64,000 nucleotides of DNA from Chrysemys picta bellii (GCF_011386835.1 NC_088801.1:15238824-15302823), one strand, 5' to 3'; positions 45,621-58,621 are shown, counted from the first letter of the stretch. Notes: generated from the letters alone by a model not told the origin. A program made the numbers and translations.

Positions 45621-48000
45621 CTCTTCAGCAGCCAGCCAGAATATGGCTGGGAAGTACAGGTATTGCTTCCTATAGTGTTCCCATAGATATAATTGCCTTA
45701 GAGGAATTGTGCAGGGATGGGATAATAACAGAGATGAGGGTGGGGTAATAAGATATCCCTACCTCACACCAGCTAGCAGAGCTGTCTTGGTCTGGGTGGG
45801 TGGCAGTGTCCAATGATAGCAGGGATACTGCTTCAGCATTCTATGCCCAGGAGTAACACAAGAAGAATTCTGGTGGATTCAGTCCTTTTTCTTCTGAGAG
45901 CAAAAGGCAGAGATGTAGCCCCATCTGAGTAGATCAGATTCAGCATAGTTGTGATTCCACTGAGAATTTGGCCCACTTTATAAAAAGATGGCTATCTCAG
46001 GCAGAGTTTAATAACTAATATTGGAAAGGACAGTGTTGAAAATCAATAGCTAATATATACTGTTCTCCCAGAAACTGAGTTGCTGCAATAGGTTATCATG
46101 GACATCTGTAATAGTTTCAGTTTAGAAATTGCTGATAGTTTGAGGGCAGTCTCTTGCTGTTTGGGTCTTTCTTGGTCTATTAACTTATCCCTGTGCTAGG
46201 GCAATAAAAATTCTGGTAGTCACATAGTCACTTCATTGCTCTTTATTTGTTGTTTTCTTTCTATGCTAGCCTATGATTTGTTAGACAACTTTTCTATGGC
46301 CAGTCTTTGAAGGATGGCTTTAAATAAACAGATTTGCAAAATGGAACTGTTACTTGTTGTTCTTTAGTTTTCCTTTCCAATAAATCATAAAACCTCTGTT
46401 AGTAGAATGCTTTCTTACTGCTTTTATGCTTCCACATAGTTTAGAGCAACCTTGCAAAGTTACCATGAAAATTTACCATCTAAGGAAGACAACCTGTTCA
46501 TCCACCCTTACTATTGTGATGATGGAGATGATGATACTTCAGAATATTTTATTTACCCACCAAAAATAATTATCCTAGACAAGTGATTGAGTAGAAGTTT
46601 ACAAGATTGCTTAAGAAGTATCTCTGAGTTTTCACCTCTTTAGTTTCATACCATTGTTGGCTGAGGGAAGTGGGGGGCCTACACACAATTTAATGGCCTT
46701 TCTCCATTTTTCTACCCGTGTATAACAAAGTAAATTTAGAAAACCACATATGACCAATTGCAAAATTTCAGTGGATGTTCTAGGCATAAATGGACCAGTG
46801 AAGTGCATGAAACTCTCTAGTTTTAATACAGTACAGGCATTTTACTAGAGCATTTTGTTGTATCTTAAAAGTTTGAAATAAACGCTATTTGAATAGTGTC
46901 TTTTTATTACAAAATGACAATCATATTCTTTTTTTGCATTTTTTTACCATCTCTTTTGAGGAAAGTGAATGGGAAGGCAATATGTTGACTGGACTGACTG
47001 GATCTCAGTCAATATGCTATCCTCCTCTCCAAATGTTAGGATGGCAAGGAATGAAACACGGGAAAGGTAAATCTTTCTTCTTTAGTTCCTTGTGTTCTCT
47101 CTTGATTGACTCTCATTGGCTGGTGATTGGAAAACTGGGCTCGGAGGATTGTGTTGTGATATCAGATACAATATTGGGTCAATAAATGAAAGAAAATGGA
47201 AGATCCTGCAGGTCTTCACATACTCCTCCCCACAAGATGTCAGATTTTTTGAGTTCTTGACCTTAAAGAGGTCTGGTTTTCAGAGGTTGGGCTTTCATCA
47301 CTGTTTGAAAATCTGGGCTATTTTAAACTGTAAAGTTGTGCACCCAAAATCGCAAGTCACTTTTAAAGATCTTGGCCTTAGTCTAATTTTCTTGGGTTTT
47401 TAATAAATTTTACAGTTTTTCTTTATATCATCTAAAAACACTTTTCTGTGTGATAGTTGATTAATTCTTATCAATTTGTAGCTTTGATGGGTTTTTTTGT
47501 TTTGAAATTGACAACAATGGGTTTGGTTTTATTATGAATGGCAGCAGGCCTGGAATTGGCACTAGAAATGATTTCAAGACAACTTAAAGAAAAGCATGAT
47601 GCTCATTTCCCAAAAGTTATTAACAGCTGGTGATGTTCATCTTTCAAAACACTGTACCAGCTTTTTAATGAAATGTTTAATGTATATGTGCTAGAGCTGA
47701 TCTAAAATCAGAATTTCCATCCCGTGGGAAATTCTGATTATGACGGAAGTAGAATTACTCTGTAATAATCTAAGAATACTGAAGAATGCTAGATACTAAT
47801 CTAGTTATTGAGAGAGTCTGTATAGCATATAGTAGGGGTAGTGGAATATTATTCACCTATAATTCAGTAGGGACTGTGGAAGGCAGGGAGGCATAAGAAC
47901 ATCCCAGAACACACTTGAAAGACAATGGGGGAAGCTATTGACTTTGAGGATCCTAAAGCCTGTCTCCAGCTAAGATGCAAGCCGTGTCTTGCTAGGCTGT
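45621..48000. other. No recognised gene
   Basis: AT-rich sequence. 47255-47390 holds an old foldback repeat related to 20318-20440. No supported coding frame. Confidence 0.45.
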
Positions 48001-48421
48001 GAGCCTAGAGATCAAAAGGATACTAAGCAGTTTAAAACCCTCTGAGGAGAAGAGGGAGAGTTGTCAATTTCCAAGGGCTGGCTAGGGAGCCAAGCTGATA
48101 AAGAGGGAGGGGCTGTATAGAGGAATCTGTAGGAAATTACACCTACAAGGTCCCTGTGTGGAAGATGGTTAGACACCTGGTAAGCTAGACATGCATACTG
48201 TCTTTTTAATCTCAGAGAACAATTTTCTCTGAAATGCTTTAGTTCTGATCAATAATATTTTGCTGATTGGTCACTGCTTACCACTGTCATTATTCCCACA
48301 GGTGCTGAAGATAACTCAGACCTGCTGAGGGAATCATGGTTGATCTCAGGAAACTGCAGGTCAGAGCCCGCTGGGAGAGTGGGAGAGTTGTGTGATTCCA
48401 CTCCAAGAAAGGTGACAATCT
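48001..48421. repeat. Interspersed repeat related to 22681-22990
   Basis: Shares TTTTCTCTGAAATGCTTTAG...AATATTTTGCT with about 22705-22755 in diverged form. Possibly an LTR family. Boundaries uncertain. Confidence 0.3.
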
Positions 48422-48750
48422 GAGACATGCAGGGCCGGCTCCAGCTTTTTGGCCACCTCAAGCATAGAAGAAAAAAAGAAAAAGAAAAACACGATTGAGC
48501 TGTCGCTGAAGAGGAAGGGAGGGAGTGAAGGACCTGCTGCCGAATTGCCGCTGAAGACTGAAGCGGAGCAATAGAGTTGCTGCCGAAGTGCAGCCGAAGA
48601 GGAAGTGACGGACTGAAGGACCCACCGCTGAATTGCTGCCGTAGAACCGAACATGCCGCCCCAATAATGTACGGAGTGCTGCCCCTTTCTATTGGCCACC
48701 CCAGGCACCTGTGTCCTTCGCTGGTGCCTGGAGCCAGCCCTGGAGACATG
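48422..48750. mobile_element. hAT MITE with perfect 8-bp TSD GAGACATG
   Basis: The element 48430-48742 (313 bp) begins CAGGGCCGGCTCCAG and ends TGGAGCCAGCCCTG. GAGACATG is duplicated at 48422-48429 and 48743-48750. Same family as 7581-7802. Frames inside are compositional. Confidence 0.92.
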
Positions 48751-49420
48751 AGAAGGAGTGTGGTCAGAGGTGGAGTTAATCTGGGAAAGGTGACACTGAT
48801 ATTTTGACCTTTGTTTTTCTCCCAAATCAGAACAAAAAATCAAAGCATCAGTATCTGTCACATGACAAAATTCCAAAGCATGGTTTCGCAGGGAAAGTCC
48901 GTAAATGCCTTACAATGCATCTTACTCCTGCTTGCAGCTTCTTGGGAGACATTACCAGAGACCTGTCAATCAGGCAAGCTGGGTTGGCCATGCCGGTGAA
49001 CTAGTCTATTTGAAATGCCTCCAGCAGCTGCAGGAAGGTTCTACCAGGTCTCCTGCCTCAAGCAGCAAGAAAACAGAACAACCAAAAAGGATACTAAGAC
49101 TTACCAAGATATTATTTAGCCTCAGGGGGGCCCTGCAGTAGGATTGCTGGAAACCTTCTTCTGACACACAGATTTCTGGCTAAAGTAGCTTCCCATGTGT
49201 GGGCAGGCCTCTCTGATGGAACACCTCAGAGGAATAGAGAAGTTGGCAGAAAAGGGTGGAAAAATGCCTGGGCTAAACGGACCCTGCTTATGCCGTGGTG
49301 AGTCATGCCAGAAGTGCCATGATAACTGAACCCTGCTCATGTAAACTGCTCCTTGGATTGTGAAACCGAATGACACTAGCCAATTTCTCCGGTCCCAGAC
49401 ACAACTGTAGGAACCTCTGT
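48751..49420. other. No recognised feature
   Basis: Unique-looking sequence between repeats. Confidence 0.4.
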
Positions 49421-49429
49421 CTTGCAGTG

Positions 49430-50313
49430 TCCAGTTATGCCGGCTGGATGCTGCAAGCTTATATAAGTTTGTCAATTTAACAAAGAAATGGATCTGTACC
49501 AGGCTTGTTATCCCAAGGAGAGTTTCTGATATGCTTCAAACCAAATGCACTGCTTCAGGTAGAATAAACAAGCAGATTTATTAACTATAAAGATTTTAAG
49601 TGATTATAAGTCAAAGCATAACAAGTTAGATTTGGTCAAATGAAATAAAAGCAAAATATATTCTAAGCTGATCTTATCACTTTCAGTGCCCTTACAAACA
49701 TATATGCTTCTCACCAGAGGCTGGCTGGTTGCTTTTCAGCCAGGCTCTCCCCTTTGATCAGCGCTTCAGTCGCTTGTTGTGGTGTCTGTAGATGTAGGTG
49801 GAAGAGAGAGAGAGAGCATGGCAAATATCTCTCCTTTTTATCATGTCCTTTCTTCCTTCTTGGTTTTGTCCCCCCACCCTGTTTCAGAGTCAGGTGAGCA
49901 TTACCTTATTGCAGTTCCAAACTGACCAAAGGAAGGGGGATGACTCACTCTTTTGTTACTGTCTAGGCCAACGTCGATTGTTCCTGTGAGGCTGGGCTGG
50001 GTTTGTCCCATCCACACCCTGATGAGGTGTGAACTGCCCCTCTGCTTCTGGAGAGTTTTTGTCTGGGCTTGCTTTAAGCAATGAGGATACATTTTCAGCA
50101 TTATAACTTTATACATAAAATTATAACCTATAATATTACTATAACATCACTATAACAATTACTGTAACATCACTATAAAAACCATGCTCAGTGCATCATG
50201 AACCTTCTGAAGACACCCAACATGACAAACTTTGCATTGGATACAACACAATCATTTTATAAAGATGAACATGGGGGTGTAGGGTGTTCCCCCATGGTAC
50301 AGAGCATCACAGA
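49430..50313 (-). repeat. LTR-like interspersed repeat (reverse orientation)
   Basis: GCTTGTTATCCCAAGGAGAG, AATAAACAAGCAGATTTATT and a CATCACTATAACAATTACTG-rich end are phrases I recall from a high-copy turtle LTR or ERV-derived repeat. The end passes directly into the LINE remnant at about 50318. No protein domain. Confidence 0.45.
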
Positions 50314-50317
50314 AAGG

Positions 50318-50650
50318 TCTTGGAGAAAAATCCCAACAATGTGGTTTGACCAGTCTCCACAGTCTGGCTGTTTGCATGCAAGAGTTAGAGAAATCAAGCA
50401 GCCATTTTTGTGGCCTTGTCCAAAAGTGCACTAATAATTCATTCGATATACCATCGAGTCCACATTTCAGGGTTTCCACAGCTCCTCAATATTGAGCTAC
50501 TTGTTGTGACTTTGCAGTCTCTGCAGAGTGAACAAAGATACTCCTTGACTTGTTTTGTTCTGTGCTTTGCTTTTTGGGCTGGTTTACCATTAAGGCTGAG
50601 TTGGGTGGAACAGCACCAATAGTGGATGGGCAGTTGACTGATGACCAAGT
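50318..50650 (-). pseudogene. LINE RT upstream segment, inverted part
   Basis: Minus strand: GLDGISNELLVHF, then QKWLLDFSNSCMQTARL and WRLVK. This is the region just before RT motif 1 in many non-LTR elements (usually GPDGIPNELL...WR). It belongs to the same LINE as 50735-52010 but in opposite orientation, so the copy is 5'-inverted. Earlier coding (minus, 50439-50648) is broken. Confidence 0.65.
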
Positions 50651-50734
50651 AATTTTTTTGCCCAGGATGTTAATGCTGTGGCCAAGTTTTAAACCTAACT
50701 CAGTACATCTGAATAGGGTTTTGAAACAGCAAAA

Positions 50735-52010
50735 TTAGAGATACTGGGTTTGTTGATCTGTCACCTGCTTCTGACACAGTGAACCATCATGCACTTCCAT
50801 TGAAATTGGCAAGAATTTTGAGAAATAGCAAGATGGTCCAAGTCATCTCCTCCCTGCTCCAGAATCCTCATTTCTTTGTTGAAATGGATGGTCAGAAACA
50901 TCAATTGCATACTCAGTGGAATGGACTGCTCCAAGGTTCAGTGTTATCACCCCTGCTCTTTAATGTCTATACAAATGACCAATTAGAATTTCCCAATGGG
51001 TAAAGTTCTTTTATATAGATCTTTGCATTGTCACCAAGTTGAAAAGATTTGAGGACACTAAGTCTATTCTAACTGGCTTCCTGAGTATACTTGGCAAATA
51101 TTCTCACACATGATTCCTGAATGCCAACCTTAGCAGAACACAGGTGTGCGCCTTCCATTTGAAACACCATAAAGCCAAGCAAAAACTGCAAATATTGTGG
51201 CATGGTACAATCTTTGAACCATGTGTACCTTGGGGTCACTTTAGACTGAAAGCTGACATTCAGAGAGCACCTCAAGAAGTTGAGAAGAAAGTGAACTCCA
51301 GGAATTGTGTACTCCAGAAATTGGCCAACACAAAATGGGGAGCTGACCCAAAAACACTCCAAGCAACTAATCTCACCCTCTGTGAGTCACTGCAAAGCAC
51401 TGAGTCTCCTTCCCCCTCTACCCCCCGTCTCAGGATGGTCTTGCTCAAGCCATATGCACAAAATTGATTGTTAATTCAATCAATCCTGCAGGATTATCAC
51501 AGGGACTTTGAACTGACTCCCACTTTGTCGTTATGCTGCCTTTCAGGGATTGTACCACCATCAGTGAGGTGGGATGCCTTCAGTAAAAAGGAGAGACAAA
51601 AACAGATGCATGATTCCAGACATCCATATTGCATGGACACATTCCCCCAGCCAAGAGGCTGAAGTCTGGAAAGAGCTTTGCCTCTGAAAATCCCTTACCC
51701 CAAAATATCACTATGGAAGGCTACAGAGTAACAAAATTGGGTAAATGCCGATGATCTCGAAGAACCTGGTTCCTTTAGAACAACTCCCTCCAACTACTAA
51801 CCTCGAATGAAAACACTGGTGTGCTCTAAAGAAAGTGAGAGCTGGGGTGGCAAAGAATGGTGACAATTTGATCAACTGGAAGCTCAGGAATAACCCCAAA
51901 TGTGAATGTGGAGAGCATAGGCAAATACTTGAACACTGCCTGATTTAGTGCACCCTTCAACATCCTGCACTTCCAAGACACTATTTGAGATAAATTGACA
52001 CCACCAGGTC
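50735..52010 (+). pseudogene. Non-CR1 LINE reverse-transcriptase fragment
   Basis: The plus strand shows RT motif A (FVDLSPASDTVNH near 50750), SSLLQNPHFFVEMDGQ, then GLLQGSVLSPLLFNVYTND (within 50779-51003). After a break come TQVCAFHLKHHKAKQKL, KVNSRNCVLQKLANTKWGADP (51144-51467), then SGIVPPSVRWDAF (51468-51662). Near 51895-51945 lies a terminal C-E-C-G...H...C zinc-knuckle-like motif. Stops and shifts separate the frames. The thumb and C-terminus differ from CR1 and recall Jockey-like elements. The clade is not assigned, and the copy is old. Confidence 0.7.
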
Positions 52011-53640
52011 TTGGATGTGGTTTTGGAGTGACAAGCTATGAAGGTGATTTACTCTTTCCACTTTAACAAGGTGTGACTCTGCCCTTGTGGCAGCCTGCCT
52101 TGTTCACCCTAGGATTCAATGGGATAACATGGCTATATGAGGCAGTTGTTTTGTAGCACTGCTAATCCCTGCATTTTCCAGTGTGAAGTTATTTACTGTT
52201 GGAAACAAGTTGGTTCTTTGTTTAAGTACCCATTTTTCATCCACAAATGCAGAGATATCGCCAAGATCCCAGCAAGAATACCTGAGGGAAATCAACAATG
52301 TGAACCGTTTTTAAAGCAAATAATCATTCTTCACATCTTTGAACTAATAGTAATATGTGTACTTTAATTCATGTGCCTAACGTGCACATTTTCCAGTGCT
52401 ACAACTCTAGAGAAAAATGTCTTTTAAAAAGAGCAATGTTTATAACACTCCTTTAAAGAGGAATAATAGTGCTTGCTATATGTCAGAGGTCCTGTTAAGA
52501 CTGGAAGAGATTTGTTTCTGCTATAGTGAATAATTAAAAGCCACTTCATGGCATAGCCATATTTTTAAACTATGTTTCACAGCCCCTTTAGGGCTAGAAA
52601 ATAATTATTTTAGTGTTTGATGCGGATGCATTTTAATATTTGATTATGATGTCTTAGTCATTCCAGGTTTTGCAAAGAATATTTTTCATTCAGCCTTTGA
52701 AGTTGTAAGATTTCTTTAGCGTTTGGGGAAAAAACCCACCTTTTTAATTTATTAATAGATATTTTAGGACTGCTCAAGGGATGATTTGTGTTTTGATTAA
52801 TATTAAGGAATCTGTTTGGAACTTTTGAGTGTGACTATGTGCACACGCTTGACATTTCTGATCTTTTGTCTAACAGGATGCATGTAATTGGATGCTCAAG
52901 ATTCAGTGAAGTTCATTTGAAATATGCAGGGGAATATTCAATGCTTTCCTATTTCCCAACCTACTCATTTACTAGGTGCAAATGAGGGCAGAATTTTGCC
53001 CAGAGAGAGGTACTGTACCTGTATTTGGGTTGGTCTGGCCAATTGAATATTGGAGCATGGATATCAAGTATAGGCAGAGCAAGTGATTTCATTTCTTCAG
53101 CTTTCAACAGCGAGTGATTTGTTAGTACAATATTCAAAAAGGCAGTTGCATGCTGACCTCGTTGATGCTCAGAAAGCTGCCACCTTCACATCAGCTATTC
53201 TAGTCACATTACTTATCTTCACTGGTCAAGAGAGACCCGCAGATTAAATGCCCCTAGATGGAGATACTGCTGCAGAAACTTGCCAGTTTCTTTGTTAACA
53301 CTAATGGGAATCCTATACGGTAAAACAAAGGCGTGTAGAAGACACTCCTGCACTTCATCAGCAATAGACAGGGTCTTTTTTTTTGTATTGACCACAATAC
53401 ATTTGTTCAAGAAAAATGTGTTGTATTAAGAAGAAATACCTGTCCGAAATTGAAAGATAAGTTGGGTTTGTCAACAATGTGGGGACCGATTTTCAAAAGC
53501 CGTTCACTCTTACAAGTTACCTGTCTGTTAAGACAATCGAAGTTACAAGAATAGTAGAATCTCATTCTTGTAAGTGCAAGCTGCATAAAATACATTTAAT
53601 GGGTTTACATTTAGCATTATGAACTGGTGTGTTGATTTAG
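52011..53640. other. No recognised feature
   Basis: AT-rich unique-looking DNA. Confidence 0.5.
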
Positions 53641-53712
53641 GGTCTGGTCCAAAACCCCTTGTAGCTAATGAAAAGGTTCCCATTGACTCTAATGCGCTTT
53701 GGGTCAGGCTCA
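53641..53712. repeat. Small foldback repeat
   Basis: GGTCTGGTCCAAAACCCC and GCTTTGGGTCAGGCT are inverted ends around TTCCCATTGACTCTAATG. It is an old amniote foldback seen also in pieces near 63450-63720. Confidence 0.5.
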
Positions 53713-54911
53713 TATACAGCACTTCTACAGTGGATGCTGCTGGGTCGAATTGTATGTTTGGGATAGTATAAACAAATGTTTGAGGCTGGGATTTGGGTAT
53801 CTAACTTCTGTAGGCTCCTTTGAAAACCCTAACCTAAAATGCCAGTGTGTAGTTTTGGGTGACGAGCCCAGCATCTGTATTAAGAACATGATGAAGGTCA
53901 TAAAACAAGCTGAGGAGATGCAGGAAGGGTACAATTCTTGTATCAGAGTCAATGGCAAAAACCCTATTGACTTCAGTGGTTTTAGGATTACACTTGAGAT
54001 GCATACCCTTAGATCTGAGGGATACATTACCCTGGGTTGTGGTAACAAAGTATGATATAGACTCTTTCCCTTCCCTTACTGGAGAAATGGGAATAAGTAC
54101 GAGACAAAAGAAGGCGTGGAGAGATAACAATATTGTAATTATGGTTGATATTTAAATTGGAATCCTTGAAACTGCAATTCAAAGGAAAAGAGGAGAGAGA
54201 AGCAATGGATACAGTAATTTATTGCTTCCTAACACATTGTATGGTGAGCGTATTTCCAGATCTGATCTTTGTCCTGACCTATGGTTAAAGAAAGAAAAAT
54301 CACATTAGTCGCTAAAGTAAAATGGTCACATTATGATTGCACATTTAATATCACCTGGAAATTAAAGCCTATTATTTCTGAAACAGGATGTATTGTTTTG
54401 GAGAGACCAGCTTTAAAAGCATGTAAGAGCGACCTAGCCAAACAAACAGAACAGGTACATATGTAATAGCAGAAGGTACTTCATTAAGTCTGAGAGAGCT
54501 TTTGGAAGCCTCGTGTAGCTCACAAATAAATAAAAATGCTCCCGTTCGAAATGTAGACTAAGCAACGTCTTCAGTATGGCTAAAAGATTAATTTAAGGAG
54601 GCTTTTAAAAATGAAATATACAAACAGAATGATAGAAAACCCAATATAGAGTAACATAGATGTATTAAATATATGATGTTTATGATTTTGACACATTCCA
54701 ATGACAGTGATAAGATAGAAAAGGACAGATCTATGACACGCAGACTCTTTCAAATGGGGATATAAAAGATCTTGTATAGAAGTCAGTTTTTCCCACCCTC
54801 CACTCCCCAATACTGTGGTCATGATCCAAAGCCCATGGACATTAATGGGAATTTTCTCCAGAATTCCTAATGAGGCAGTTTTCGTGTTATACCACGGAGA
54901 GAGATGTAGCA
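53713..54911. other. No recognised feature
   Basis: Overlapping frames on both strands at 53700-54130 show no family motifs and likely reflect an old repeat. Nothing supported. Confidence 0.45.
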
Positions 54912-55212
54912 CTAGATTCACAAAGGTACTTAAGTGCATAACCCCCAGACTTAGGTGCCCAAGTCTTGTTTTTAGGCACCGCTCCGGTTCATAAAACTCC
55001 TGCTCAGCTGCTGCTGGAGCCTGTAGGCACCTGAACCCCTTTGGTGCCTAGGTTTTTGCATTAAAATTTCCCTATGTGCTTACATTTCTGCATGTGCATT
55101 GCGACCTCACTCTGGGTGTCTGGACGCCTACCTCCTGCCTCAACCCGTGAACTGTGCCTCCTGCTCACTTGCTTGTGGGACCCAAGTGGGTAGGGTGGGG
55201 GTGCTCACAGGC

Positions 55213-55608
55213 CACCTACCCAGAGGTGAAAGTAAACCGGCACGGAGTGGTATGGCGTACCAGTAAGAAAGTGGCCGCCGTTAGGGTCCGCTACATGGCC
55301 GACCATGCTTGCAGGGCCACTGATGGGGCCAAAGGGGGGCCCAAAAGGGGCAGTTGCCCCAGGGCCTGATTATTTAAAAGGGCCCAGGGCTCCCGGCAGT
55401 GGCCAGAGCCCCAGGCCCTTTAAATAGCCGCCGGAGCCCCGGGCACTGGAGGGCTAGCTGGGGGAGTCTGGCCCAGTCCTGCCCCGCCCTTTGTGCCCGA
55501 AGCCCTGCCCCTTCCAGGGGCCCAGAGCCACCGCCCTACCCTGTCCAGGACCCTGGCCACCCTGCATACTGGTAAGTCCTTTAAGTTACTTTCACACCTG
55601 GACCTACC
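55213..55608. mobile_element. hAT MITE, CAGAGGTGAAAGTAA termini
   Basis: The element 55221-55600 has ends CAGAGGTGAAAGTAA and TTACTTTCACACCTG. Flanking octamers CACCTACC and GACCTACC match at 7 of 8. GC-rich core, non-coding. Confidence 0.85.
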
Positions 55609-55639
55609 TCCATACAAAACAAAACAATTGGAGAGGGGT

Positions 55640-55860
55640 CGGAAGGAGATGAAGGACCTCCCTCTATACCTTTAGCCCAGTTAGGATATTCACCTGGGAT
55701 GTGAGAAACCCCTGGTCCTAGACTCCTTCCACATGATGAGGAGAAGGCATTTGAATAAGGGTCTGCCACCTCTCAGATAAGTCCCTAAGCATTGAGCTAT
55801 GGGATATTCTGATGCAGATCTCCCTCAATCTGCCCTTTTGAGGCTGTTTCATTGTATATA
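55640..55860 (+). repeat. tRNA-like SINE portion
   Basis: AGTTAGGATATTCACCTGGG and CCCCTGGTCCTAGACTCC resemble diverged A- and B-box regions of turtle tRNA-derived SINEs. No intact cloverleaf. Confidence 0.4.
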
Positions 55861-56214
55861 AATATGAATTGGGTGGAGGTGGGAGATCAGGATGACCCTC
55901 CCTTCCCTGCAACCCTCCTTCATCCCCCAGCTTCTTGCCAGATGTGCCTGATGTGACTAACTCTAGGAGAGGGTTCACAAGCAGAGAGAGGTGCCTCCTT
56001 GCAGCCTGGGCTTAGCACCTGTCTCTGTGAGAGAGGTGGGCTTTGGACACACCCCTCTCATGACATCTCCCATTGGATCATTTAGGCAGCTCCCTGTCTA
56101 GTGTACTGCCTTGTGTGAATTGCAGTCTAAGATGTCTATCTCTCCCCATTCATTGTATAGGGAGCCTAGGCGCCTAACTCAGGCTTTGTGAATTTTAGTG
56201 GTGTTCCTGTGATT

Positions 56215-56757
56215 TTTGGCTCCCATATGAGGAGAGATTAAAGAGGCTAGGACTCTTCAGCTTGGAAAAGAGGAGACTAAGGGGGGATATGATAGAGGTA
56301 TATAAAATCATGAGTGATGTGGAGAAAGCGGATAAGGAAAAGTTATTTACTTATTCCCATAATACAAGAACTAGAGGTCACCAGATGAAATTAATAGGCA
56401 GCAGGTTTAAAACAAATACAAGGAAGTTCTTCTTCATGCAGCGCACAGTCAACTTGTGGAACTCCTTACCTGAGGAGGTTGTGAAGGCTAGGACTATAAC
56501 AGCTTTTAAAAGAGAACTGGATAAATTCATTGTGGTTAAGTCCATTAATGGTTGTTAGCCAGGATGAGTAAGGAATGGTGTCCCTAGACTCTGTTGGTCA
56601 GAGAGTGGAAATGGATGGCAGGAGAGAGATCACTTGATCATTGCCTGTTAGGTCATCTCCCTCTGGGGCACCTGGCATTGGCCACTGTCAGTAGACAGGA
56701 TACTGGGCTAGATGGACCTTTGGTCTGACCTGGTACGGCCATTCTTGTGTTCTTTCT
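56215..56757 (+). mobile_element. CR1 LINE 3' end
   Basis: Plus-strand CR1: ORF2 C-terminus, then a 3' UTR with CTAGATGGACCTTTGGTCTG and GGTACGGCCATTCTTGTG, the usual CR1 tail sequence. 5'-truncated. It belongs to a different subfamily from 31416-32048. Confidence 0.9.
56262..56558 (+). pseudogene. CR1 ORF2 C-terminal fragment
   Basis: 98 codons in one frame: [15 protein letters not shown], then LFTYSHNTRTRGHQMKL, FKTNTRKFFFMQRTVNLWN and LPEEVVKARTITAFKRELD. This matches the end of CR1 ORF2 and reaches the natural stop. The RT and endonuclease are absent through truncation, so it is not functional. Confidence 0.9.
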
Positions 56758-58621
56758 AGGTAGCTAAAAGATAGGTTCTTGAGATAGCAAGTGCTCAGCC
56801 TGTTACAAGAGTGGTCTATAAAAGAGATGTCTCTCTATATATGTAAATAGTTAACCAACCAGATGCCAGTCAATTGTGCTCAAAGATATGCAGCATTATT
56901 TCTGGGTCTTGTAGGATCAATAAAAATGTTGTGCACAACAATGGTTTCTGCATGTGAAGCTCTTCATGCAGCTCTCAAGATAGCTCATGGACTGCCTGGA
57001 ACTGACTCCTCTAGTGGCTATGGTGCAGGTGTAGTACCCAGATCCCCTGAGTGACGAGCTGGTGTCCATCGTGATCCACAGTATTCTGTCCGAGAGGAAG
57101 GGATAGAGCCAGATCAGTGCAGCTCTTCCCACCTTTGCCATGTCTCTTAGGTGACTCATCAGTTCATGATTGTTGTCAAATGCTACTGACAGATTTGACA
57201 ACGTGAATGGTCATCTCTGGACCACATCGTCCTCTAACATAGTCTGGCTTATGCAAATTGAATCCACCAAGAACATACTACAAGAAAAGGCTCAAATGTC
57301 CCAGAAGCCATTGCCGATGTCATAATGTCCTACAAACAGTCATGTAAATTTGACTCAGATTGTGATCTAAGACATCACGAACATAAGAATTTAAAGGAGT
57401 GTTTTCAGTGTTATAAATATGCTTAAAAATCCACAGGATAACAAAAATAGAAAACAGATATTTTTTTTCTTTTAAAAAGGCTTTAATTCTTTTTTCTGTA
57501 GTTTGCATGAGAATGAGGAAAGACAAAGACTCTTCATCACAAATGTTTGACAAGGGAGCAAAAGTATGAAATTAAATTAAAAAATAATGAAAAAAAATCA
57601 ACATTTTTTTCTTCCTCCTTAGATTTTAGGGGAAATCTGCATTGTTTGTGGTTATTACTTGAGTATGTAGCACAGAATGACAGTGTTGGTGCAGAAGCAT
57701 CTTCAGGGATTTTTCATTTCATGCATCTTGTAGAGCTTGCCAAAGCAATTCCAAAAGATCAGGACATACTCGTATCCTTAACACAAATTTAAGAAGTTTC
57801 CCTGATGGTGGTGCTGACTTTTTTTTTTTATTGTTGTTCATTTGTTTTTAGTTTGTTTATTTTGGGAGTTTCAACTCCTCCTTCTTTGTATGCAATCTTT
57901 GAGCATGTTGCTTCTACTGCTCCATCAAAATAAATACAGACAAATAAGCAAGATACACTACAAAACAAATACATTAACATTTCAGTTCACACACTTGTGT
58001 GTGCTATGTATCTTTGGGAGTCTCATCTGCCCAAGGTGCTTTAGTGCTCAGTCTCAAAAATGTCAGACTTGCTAAGAAAGCAAACATCACAAAACAGAAT
58101 CATCAGAAACTCCAAAGTCTGCAAGGCTTTTTCCTGGGTTCATCAATCCTGCTTTAATTGGAGAGCTGTTTGGTACCTCCATGTCAGCTGCTGCTCCGTT
58201 TTCACTGGGGCATCATTCATTGAAAAAAATCACTGGAAGAATAACGTTGTTTTCATGCAAGCTGCTAGTCCCAATGGAACACTCAGCACTGAATAACACC
58301 AAAGTCTCACCCCCTTGTCCTCCTCCAGTGAATCATAATAATCTACTACAAAATCAAAGGCAAGTACAGAAATTAATTGATACTGAACTTGTGCCTGTCA
58401 TTTTCTCTTGTATCTAGTTCTAGCTTTGACTCTCTGCCACCCAGATATGGGGATGGGTAGAGAATGCGAGAGTGGGCCTAATTCACTCCAAGCTCTGCAA
58501 TGGCTCCCGCTTGTGAAGACTTTGTCATAGGGCCCCGATGGTAGAAAGTCCACCAGGAAAAAGGTTGCAACAGTTCAAGTATTAACACTGCTAGTGAGGT
58601 CATCTGCGTGGAATTTAAACT
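56758..58621. other. No recognised gene
   Basis: AT-rich sequence. At about 57600-57622 a pyrimidine tract ends in CTTCCTCCTTAG and precedes a frame to 57790, but there is no convincing donor, so I do not call an exon. Confidence 0.4.

Larger units (their letters stand above)
54912..56197. mobile_element. Composite TIR element with nested insertions
   Basis: AGATTCACAAAGG (54914) and GGCTTTGTGAATTT (56182-56195) are inverted ends, with TTAGGTGCCCAAGT/GGCGCCTAACTCAGG inside each. The interior is interrupted by a hAT MITE (55221-55600) and holds a tRNA-like SINE portion at about 55640-55860. Confidence 0.6.

Noticed and set aside
57600..57792. Possible exon after a good pyrimidine tract and TTAG
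   Set aside because: No convincing donor, low-information protein, and a stop soon after. Left as a note only.
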